Of a stretch of DNA of 64,000 nt, positions 57,818-64,000 are shown piece by piece. Made by a program: the position numbers and the translations under genes. Within the stretch, counting starts at the first letter, position 1. Each line of letters begins with the position of its first letter. The stretch is from Prochlorococcus sp. AG-388-E21 (GTDB lineage Bacteria; Cyanobacteriota; Cyanobacteriia; PCC-6307; Cyanobiaceae): positions 1 through 64,000 of the forward strand of contig QCGO01000001.1 of assembly GCA_003279855.1 (NCBI GenBank), given 5' to 3'. The notes under the pieces are model-generated. The model was not told the origin of the DNA. It did not search any database and was given only the letters and a program-made list of their open reading frames with translations.

Positions 57818-58377
57818 TTAATTCCCAAAAATTGTTTTGCTCTAAACCAAGCTGTTACAGTTTTTGCATCCAGAATTTCATTACCACTAGAAATCAAATT
57901 ATCCAAACTTTCAGGTTCCATAAGTAAAACTTCTATATCTTCATCTAAATCTCCTTTTAACTGATTGTTTAATTTGCTTAAATCGCGTGCAAGAAATAAA
58001 TGAATTACTTCATCTGAATATCCAGGAGCATTAACGAGAGCTCCTAGTTCATCCCACTTTTCTGCTTTATATCCAGACTCTTCCTGAATTTCTCTTTTGA
58101 TTGATTTTATTGGGGTCTCTCCATTTTCTAAAGTACCAGCCGGAAACTCAAGTAAATATCTTGATACAGCAAATCTATATTGGCGAAGAAGTATAACTTT
58201 ATTTTCCTTTGTTATTGGTACAGCTAATGCAGCGTTTGGGAATATTATTTGTCCGTATTCACCTTCATGTCCATTGGGAAGTTCAATTCTATTTATTTCA
58301 AAACTAAATTTTTTTGTTATTAATTCAGATATTTTTTCTTTAAAAATGGCTTTTTTGAAGTGATTTTTATCTTCCAT
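57814..58377 (-). CDS. NUDIX hydrolase, ADP-ribose-pyrophosphatase-like
   Basis: A 187-aa hydrolase of nucleoside-diphosphate derivatives. The Nudix box is GTLENGETPIKSIKREIQEE with SGY after it, matching GX5EX7REUXEEXG. The preceding FPAGTLE and ILLRQYRFAVSRYLLE segment resembles ADP-ribose and GDP-sugar pyrophosphatases. It sits just before the photolyase with a four-base overlap, a pairing that may reflect repair-related nucleotide clean-up (inference). Confidence 0.87.
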   Translation of the reverse strand: MEDKNHFKKAIFKEKISELITKKFSFEINRIELPNGHEGEYGQIIFPNAALAVPITKENKVILLRQYRFAVSRYLLEFPAGTLENGETPIKSIKREIQEESGYKAEKWDELGALVNAPGYSDEVIHLFLARDLSKLNNQLKGDLDEDIEVLLMEPESLDNLISSGNEILDAKTVTAWFRAKQFLGIK

Positions 58378-58422
58378 AATTTAAATAAAAATACCCTAAC
58401 AATTATTTTAGAATTCTGTAAA

Positions 58423-58989
58423 TTAATCAACAAGCCATCTTGGCTCTTCTATTTTTTTTAATGTTTGTGTTCTGCTTAGGACCTCAGACAAAGGAGATAT
58501 TACAAAATTACGATTCATAAATCTTGGGTGAGGCAATATTAATTCATCATCCTTGAAACAAAAATCTTCCCACCATAGAATATCTAAATCTAAACATCTA
58601 GGTAGCCATTTCATATTATTGGGTGTTTTTTTTCTCCCAAAATTTCTTTCCAAATTTTTTAATTCTCTTAGGAGTAATTTTGCGTTGTTTGTTGTTAGGT
58701 TTGGAAAAAACTTACTTTTTACTAAAAGAAGAGTATTTAAATAATTTGGTTGATCATCCTTAACTCCATGAGGACTTGTTTCATATATTGAGGACCAATA
58801 AAAAATTGTTTGTGATGATTCAATTTCTTTCTCAAAAGATTTAGATTTATTTATCCAACTCTTGATAAGGTTCTCTATTTTTGGTTTGCAAATTATTAAT
58901 GATTCGATAGGTTTACCATAATTACTATCAATATTTGCTCCTAGAGATATACATAGTCCATTTTTGATATTAAGATTTGATAATTCCAC
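58423..58989 (-). CDS. folK: 2-amino-4-hydroxy-6-hydroxymethyldihydropteridine pyrophosphokinase
   Basis: HPPK, which transfers pyrophosphate from ATP to the pterin in folate synthesis. The catalytic block [25 protein letters not shown] carries the two acidic metal ligands in DLDILW, followed by [18 protein letters not shown]. The 188-aa length is slightly long because of the N-terminus. Downstream is the NUDIX gene, 45 bases away, so a nucleotide/cofactor run is possible. It is divergent from chlD, with 48 bases between starts. Confidence 0.93.
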   Translation of the reverse strand: MELSNLNIKNGLCISLGANIDSNYGKPIESLIICKPKIENLIKSWINKSKSFEKEIESSQTIFYWSSIYETSPHGVKDDQPNYLNTLLLVKSKFFPNLTTNNAKLLLRELKNLERNFGRKKTPNNMKWLPRCLDLDILWWEDFCFKDDELILPHPRFMNRNFVISPLSEVLSRTQTLKKIEEPRWLVD

Positions 58990-59037
58990 TACAAAAAACT
59001 TCGTTATTGGATAAATTCTATATCAGGGATTTTTAAA

Positions 59038-61194
59038 GTGATTTTGGAACAAAAGTTAAAAGGGAAAGAAGACATAAAGAATTTAATGCAAAAGAAGGAT
59101 TCGTTTAGGGCATTTCCATTAGCTGCAATTACAGGTCATAGCTTATTAAAATTATCTTTACTTTTAGCAGCTGTCGATCCTAGCTTAGGAGGAGTAATCA
59201 TTGCAGGTGGTAGAGGTACAGGTAAGTCGGTATTGGCAAGAGGTTTGCATTCCTTAATCCCACCGATAGAAATAATAGATAATGAATTAATACTCGAGAA
59301 ATTAAATGATAATAAGACTTCTTTCAGACCTATAAGTAGAAATTTAGATCCAACTAAACCTGAAGAATGGGATAAAAATATTAATCAATTAATAGCGAAA
59401 ATTATTGGTATTGATTACCTTAATCAAATTGAAAGTATTCCAAGCAAGGTTGTGCAGGCTCCATTCATTCAAGTCCCAATTGGAATTACGGAAGACAGAC
59501 TAGTTGGATCTATAGATGTTTCTGCTTCATTAAATACAGGCGAGCAAGTTTTTCAGCCAGGAGTTTTAGCAGAGGCTCATAGGGGTGTTTTGTATGTTGA
59601 TGATATTAATTTATTGGATGACGGGATTGTAAATTTAATTCTTGAAGCTACTGGTAGAGAACAAAATAATATTGAAAGAGATGGGTTAAGTCTTTCTCAT
59701 CCTTGCAGATCACTTTTGATTGCAACTTATAATCCCGAAGAAGGAGCTTTAAGAGATCATGTATTAGATAGATTTGCAATCGTTCTTTCTGCGGATCAAT
59801 CGATAGATAATAACCAAAGAGTTGAAATAACAAAATCTGTATTATCTCATGCTGAAAACAATATCAAGTTTTCAGAAAAATGGTCTGAAGAATCTGATAA
59901 TTTATCCACCCAGTTAATTTTGGCTAGGCAATGGTTAAAGGATGTAAAAATTACTAAAGAACAAATAACTTATTTAGTAAATGAAGCCCTTAGAGGTGGA
60001 GTCGAAGGACACAGATCTGAGTTATTTGCAGTAAAAGTTGCCAAAGCAAATGCAGCCCTTAGAGGTGATGAGAATGTTAATTCTGATGATTTAAAGGTTG
60101 CAGTAAGGTTGGTAATCCTTCCTAGAGCTACGCAAATGCCACCTCAGGATGATGATATTCAACCACCACCGCCTGAGGATCAAAGTCCACCTCCACCTCA
60201 GTCAAATAATGAAGATTCTGAACCTGAATCTAACGAAAATGAGGATAATCAAGAAGAAGAACAAGATAATTCTGATGGGGAAGAAGATTCTACTCCTGAT
60301 ATTCCAGAAGAATTTATTCTTGATCCAGAATCATGCATGGTAGATCCTGATTTATTGCTTTTTTCATCAGCAAAATCTAAAGCAGGAAATAGTGGAAGTA
60401 GATCAGTAATTCTAAGTCAAAGCAGAGGTAGATATGTCAGACCTTTAATTCCAAGAGGTAAAGTAAAAAGAATTGCTGTTGATGCGACTCTAAGAGCCGC
60501 TGCTCCATATCAGAAATCTAGAAGATTAAAGAATCCTAATAAAACTATAATTATTGAAGAAAATGACTTTAGGTCAAAGCTCCTTCAAAAAAAGGCAGGA
60601 GCTTTGGTTATTTTTTTAGTTGATGCTAGTGGTTCTATGGCACTTAATAGAATGCAAAGTGCTAAAGGTGCTGTAATCAGACTTTTGACTGAGGCTTATG
60701 AAAATAGAGATGAAGTAGCTCTAATACCATTTAGAGGGAATCAAGCAGAGGTTCTTTTGCCTCCAACAAGATCTATTACTGCAGCAAAAAGAAGGTTAGA
60801 GACTATGCCATGTGGAGGGGGCTCTCCTTTAGCTCATGGGTTAACTCAATCAGCAAAAGTAGCAAAAAATGCTCTTTCTACAGGAGATATAGGTCAGGTC
60901 ATTGTTGTTGGAATAACTGATGGGAGGGGGAATGTCCCTTTAGGTACATCATTAGGTCAAGCAGAAGTAAATGAAAACGAAAATGTGGATTTAAAACAAG
61001 AAGTATTAGATATTGCCGCTAAATACCCCATGTTAGGAATAAAGTTATTAATTATTGATACAGAAAGGAAATTTATAGCTAGTGGCTTTGGAAAAGAACT
61101 TGCAGAAGCTGCACAAGGGAAATATGTTCAATTGCCTAAAGCTACTGATAAGACAATTGCCGCTATGGCCTTAAATGCAATTAATGAATTTTAA
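59038..61194 (+). CDS. chlD: Magnesium chelatase subunit D
   Basis: ATPase-associated subunit that joins ChlI and ChlH to insert Mg into protoporphyrin IX in chlorophyll synthesis. The start is GTG at 59038. An AAA+ N-terminus (Walker [16 protein letters not shown] near 59, [16 protein letters not shown]) is followed by a proline- and acid-rich linker near residues 362-415. The integrin-I MIDAS domain begins around 525 ([13 protein letters not shown]). Length of 718 aa is normal. The mlaD-like gene converges with five bases between stops. Confidence 0.95.
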   Translation: MILEQKLKGKEDIKNLMQKKDSFRAFPLAAITGHSLLKLSLLLAAVDPSLGGVIIAGGRGTGKSVLARGLHSLIPPIEIIDNELILEKLNDNKTSFRPISRNLDPTKPEEWDKNINQLIAKIIGIDYLNQIESIPSKVVQAPFIQVPIGITEDRLVGSIDVSASLNTGEQVFQPGVLAEAHRGVLYVDDINLLDDGIVNLILEATGREQNNIERDGLSLSHPCRSLLIATYNPEEGALRDHVLDRFAIVLSADQSIDNNQRVEITKSVLSHAENNIKFSEKWSEESDNLSTQLILARQWLKDVKITKEQITYLVNEALRGGVEGHRSELFAVKVAKANAALRGDENVNSDDLKVAVRLVILPRATQMPPQDDDIQPPPPEDQSPPPPQSNNEDSEPESNENEDNQEEEQDNSDGEEDSTPDIPEEFILDPESCMVDPDLLLFSSAKSKAGNSGSRSVILSQSRGRYVRPLIPRGKVKRIAVDATLRAAAPYQKSRRLKNPNKTIIIEENDFRSKLLQKKAGALVIFLVDASGSMALNRMQSAKGAVIRLLTEAYENRDEVALIPFRGNQAEVLLPPTRSITAAKRRLETMPCGGGSPLAHGLTQSAKVAKNALSTGDIGQVIVVGITDGRGNVPLGTSLGQAEVNENENVDLKQEVLDIAAKYPMLGIKLLIIDTERKFIASGFGKELAEAAQGKYVQLPKATDKTIAAMALNAINEF

Positions 61195-61199
61195 ATTTT

Positions 61200-62045
61200 T
61201 TATGGGTAAATCTCATTAAGGAATTTTGATAGTCCAATTGTCAAATCTCTTATAGATTTAGTTAATTCTTTATCTTTCATTAATTGCTCAAAATCATCAC
61301 TCATTTTATCAAATTTGCCTGATATTGATTCGGCCGCTTCTATTGTTAATTTAATATCTTTTAGAGTTTCTTCGTCATTCATAGTAGACAAAATATTGTT
61401 TAAATGACCTGCTGCTATGGTTACCTCTTTTATAAGAGGTTTAACTCTAATAATTTCTTGCTTTGACAAATAAATTAGTTCATCAAGATTTTCTTGTGTT
61501 TTATCAAATTGGTCTATTGAATTAACTACATTTTCAATTAAATTTTCTTGATTTGATTCTTTAAGTAGTTGATTTATCCTGTTAGTGATATTTGAAAGGC
61601 TCGATAGTTGCTTTCCAGTAATAGTGTCTCCTTGGCAAATGATTAATTTACTATCACAGTTGTCTGATATGGCTTTTGGAGTATTATTTGAAATTGTTTT
61701 TTCACTAGTTTCTAGTGCAACTTGAACATCTCCCCCTAAAAATGAATTAGTAACAACTCTTGCGAACGCAGGTTTGGGAAGAATAATATCTGGATTATTT
61801 AAAACAATTTTTGCTTTGATTGATTCATTAGTAAAAAGAATATCCTCAATTGAACCTACTAAGATGCCTCTATAAGTTACTGGAGATTTTTTTGATAAAC
61901 CACTTGCGTTGTTAAATTCTGCAAAAAGATACCAATTTTTCGAAGACATTTTTACACCTCTTAACCAGAATGAAAAAAATGTAAATACTAATAAACCTCC
62001 TAACAAGGAAAATCCTACTATCGAATCTCTTAGGCTTCTACGCAT
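61200..62045 (-). CDS. MlaD/MCE-domain lipid-transport protein
   Basis: A 281-aa periplasmic substrate-binding protein of the Mla/MCE family, which handles lipids between membranes. One N-terminal membrane segment (about 9-26) is followed by the MCE domain (FAEFNNASGLSKKSPVTYRGILVGSIEDI) and a long helical tail (residues about 150-280). The MlaF-like ATPase lies five bases upstream; the MlaE permease is not seen in the window and would be elsewhere. The symbol is withheld because orthology was not tested. Confidence 0.88.
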   Translation of the reverse strand: MRRSLRDSIVGFSLLGGLLVFTFFSFWLRGVKMSSKNWYLFAEFNNASGLSKKSPVTYRGILVGSIEDILFTNESIKAKIVLNNPDIILPKPAFARVVTNSFLGGDVQVALETSEKTISNNTPKAISDNCDSKLIICQGDTITGKQLSSLSNITNRINQLLKESNQENLIENVVNSIDQFDKTQENLDELIYLSKQEIIRVKPLIKEVTIAAGHLNNILSTMNDEETLKDIKLTIEAAESISGKFDKMSDDFEQLMKDKELTKSIRDLTIGLSKFLNEIYP

Positions 62046-62050
62046 AATTT

Positions 62051-62869
62051 TTAAATGTCTTTTGGTTGCATTGGTCCTGCAAGGTTCCCATTTCTAAATT
62101 GAAAAACATAAGGATCATTACTCTCTTTAAATTCATCAATCGAACCAGCCCATCTGAATTTACCTCCATAGAGCATAACAACTTTTTCTGAAGTCCTTTC
62201 TATAGTACTAAGAACATGACTAACAACAATAGATGATCCATTGGCTTTATTATTTGTATTATTAATTAAGTCTTCAATTCTTGATGAAGCTATAGGGTCA
62301 AGACCAGCAGTAGGTTCATCAAAAAGTAATAATGGTTGACTTTTATTATCTAAATCTTGATCTTTAATCAATGCTCTTGCAAAACTTACTCTTTTTTGCA
62401 TACCGCCACTTAATTCATTTGGCAGCTTTTTCTCAACATTAAATAATCCTACTTCTTCTAAACATTCTTTTACAGTTTCTTGAATAAATTTCTTGGATAA
62501 ATTTCTATTCTTTTGAAGTAGAAAGCCTACATTTTCTTCAACAGTTAAAGATCCTAATAAAGCAGGATTCTGAAAAACTAATCTTACATCTGGAGGACTA
62601 GTTTGATCTAATCTTAAGTAATTTTGTTTTTGTCCAAATATGCTTAATTCTCCTGCAGTTGGTAAAATCAAACCTGCCAAAATTTTTAATATGGTTGATT
62701 TACCAGAACCTGAAGGGCCAACAATAGCTAATTTTTCTCCCTCATAAAGTTTTAAATTGATTTTATTTAGTACAATAAGTTCTCCCCAACTAATTGAGAG
62801 ATTATTGGTTTCTACGACATGCTTTGTTTTTTTCAAAATGTATATAGAGCAATTTGTCTTTAAATACAT
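62051..62869 (-). CDS. ABC transporter ATPase, MlaF-like
   Basis: The ATP-binding subunit that probably drives the MCE lipid transporter. Walker A GPSGSGKSTI is near residue 52, Q-loop QNPALLGSLTVEENV, signature LSGGMQKRV, Walker B LLLFDEPTAGLD and the switch His (SHVL) are all present. At 272 aa it has an N-terminal extension; a start later in the frame is possible. It directly precedes the mlaD-like gene. Confidence 0.9.
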   Translation of the reverse strand: MYLKTNCSIYILKKTKHVVETNNLSISWGELIVLNKINLKLYEGEKLAIVGPSGSGKSTILKILAGLILPTAGELSIFGQKQNYLRLDQTSPPDVRLVFQNPALLGSLTVEENVGFLLQKNRNLSKKFIQETVKECLEEVGLFNVEKKLPNELSGGMQKRVSFARALIKDQDLDNKSQPLLLFDEPTAGLDPIASSRIEDLINNTNNKANGSSIVVSHVLSTIERTSEKVVMLYGGKFRWAGSIDEFKESNDPYVFQFRNGNLAGPMQPKDI

Positions 62870-62961
62870 ATTGCCTACTTTTTATAAATAAAAAAGGATG
62901 TATGTATTTGATTTATAATCAATTTATATATTTAAATTTTAAGAAATTTAAGAGGACTTTG

Positions 62962-64000
62962 ATGCAGAAGAAGAAAAAAAGAATAAAGAGAACCTTATCT
63001 TATTTTAAAAAGTCCAATTTGGGTTTGATAAATAAAATTATAAGAATTCTAAGTTGGCTATTGCCAGGGTTAGTAATCAAAAGATGGATGATAACTTCTG
63101 CTATTGGTTTATTAACTTCTTTATTAGGGATTGCAATCTGGACTAATTTAAGACCTCTTTATTGGTTAATAGATGTCTTTTTCTCGATAATGAACGTGGC
63201 AACAAAAATTTTGCCTATTTCAGTTTTAGGACCATTAATCCTTTTGTTTGGTCTTCTCTTGATTGGTATTGGGCAAAATAGAAGTATTAATTCTATACAA
63301 AGAGCTCTTGTTCCAGAAAAAAATACATTTTTAGTAGATGCACTAAGAGTAAAAAGTAAATTAAATAGAGGCCCAAATATTGTTGCTATCGGAGGAGGAA
63401 CCGGCTTGTCAACATTATTGAAAGGCCTAAAAAACTACAGCAGCAATATAACTGCAATAGTTACAGTTTCAGATGATGGAGGTAGTAGCGGGGTTTTAAG
63501 AAAACAATTAGGAGTTCAACCACCTGGAGATATCAGAAATTGTTTAGCAGCCTTATCAAATGAAGAACCAATATTAACAAGATTGTTTCAATACAGATTT
63601 TCTGGAGGTAGTGGATTAGAAGGACATAGTTTTGGCAATTTATTCTTATCTGCTCTAACAACAATTACGGGGAGTTTAGAAAAGGCGGTTCAGGCCTCCA
63701 GTAAAGTGTTGGCAGTACAAGGGCAAGTATTGCCTGCAACAAATACAGATGTAATGCTTTGGGCAGAACTTGAAGATGGTGAGAAAATATTTGGTGAAAG
63801 TAAAATAAGTCAATCAAAAAAGGTGATTTCCAGGATTGGTTATCTGCCCGAAAACCCACCAGCTCTTCCTAGTGCTCTTGAATCTATTACAGAAGCAGAC
63901 GTGATAATACTTGGTCCAGGAAGTCTTTATACCTCCTTGCTACCTAATTTACTAGTCCCCGAAATTGTAGATGCTCTTCTGAAAAGTAATGCTCCCAAAA
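62962..64000 (+). CDS. yvcK: YvcK/CofD-family protein (gluconeogenesis factor), cut at the window end
   Basis: The ATG at 62962 has a strong AGAGGA ribosome site five bases before it. The start region is basic, with membrane segments (about residues 44-63 and 85-102) that are usual in cyanobacterial forms. The CofD-like domain begins at NIVAIGGGTGLSTLLKGLK and continues with VSDDGGSSGVLRK, PPGDIRNCLAAL and GHSFGNLFLSALT. Homologues bind UDP-sugars and control cell-shape or carbon use. About 346 codons are seen; the 3' end lies beyond the window. Confidence 0.93.
   Translation, partial: MQKKKKRIKRTLSYFKKSNLGLINKIIRILSWLLPGLVIKRWMITSAIGLLTSLLGIAIWTNLRPLYWLIDVFFSIMNVATKILPISVLGPLILLFGLLLIGIGQNRSINSIQRALVPEKNTFLVDALRVKSKLNRGPNIVAIGGGTGLSTLLKGLKNYSSNITAIVTVSDDGGSSGVLRKQLGVQPPGDIRNCLAALSNEEPILTRLFQYRFSGGSGLEGHSFGNLFLSALTTITGSLEKAVQASSKVLAVQGQVLPATNTDVMLWAELEDGEKIFGESKISQSKKVISRIGYLPENPPALPSALESITEADVIILGPGSLYTSLLPNLLVPEIVDALLKSNAPK

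Noticed and set aside
60100-60300. Repeat-like proline and acidic tract in chlD
   Set aside because: It is the usual linker of ChlD between the AAA and integrin-I domains.

Overview
The window is a compact, AT-rich stretch of a marine picocyanobacterial chromosome, most likely a high-light Prochlorococcus. The evidence is the strong A/T bias, photosystem II genes (psbO, psbH, psbN, psbI, psbK), chlD, crtR, ntcA, a PII-era nitrogen regulon (ntcA, amt), cyanobacteria-specific families (Ycf20, Ycf66, DUF3084, DUF3146, DUF3155, DUF3181, DUF3769) and ThyX in place of ThyA. Strain identity is inference. I see no insertion sequence, prophage, CRISPR array or genomic island. Gene content looks like core genome from end to end, and no gene-free gap exceeds 300 bases.

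Layout. 1-7.2 kb: the end-truncated aroC, then a minus-strand run of an aldolase-like gene, ftsH, sat, psbO and coaBC. 7.4-11.2 kb: a 60-aa protein, ycf20, pyrB, an alkyl-adenine glycosylase, gatC and crtR. 11.3-18.5 kb: tRNA-Leu, ycf66, ileS, a membrane protein, trmB, glmM and a membrane-tethered thioredoxin. 18.5-24.5 kb: thyX, dcd, a corrinoid-adenosyltransferase-like gene, ntcA with DUF3084 and a RuvC-like nuclease, DUF3146, pth, psbH, psbN and psbI. 24.5-34.3 kb: an OstA-like outer-membrane protein, leuD, leuC, cinA, glyA, tRNA-Arg, two small proteins, murJ and sfsA. 34.4-43.9 kb: amt1, ispH, a DoxX protein, purH, an esterase, DUF3155, a histidine kinase, cobS, tgt and psbK. 44-53 kb: an oxidoreductase, a CorC-like protein, tRNA-Met, pyrE, ygfZ, a TM0106-type nuclease, a phosphohexomutase, rdgB and a carotenoid cleavage dioxygenase. 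53-64 kb: hisB, fabI, a redoxin, a DegT aminotransferase, a photolyase, a NUDIX hydrolase, folK, chlD, mlaD/mlaF-like genes and a truncated yvcK.

Regulation that can be read directly: good NtcA sites stand upstream of ntcA and of amt1, linking the two nitrogen genes. Clear intrinsic terminators follow psbO and amt1. A terminator-like hairpin also lies inside the amt1 leader.

The most unusual sequence features are crtR and the DNA glycosylase, whose conserved N-terminal coding extends upstream with no ATG, GTG or TTG; the extreme packing of convergent gene ends (16 of 17 junctions have 14 or fewer bases between stops, or overlap); an 18-bp perfect palindrome formed by two abutting stop regions; and two enzyme-like proteins (KDPG-aldolase-like, BtuR-like) that have lost hallmark residues. 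I do not find convincing evidence of an undescribed multi-gene system.
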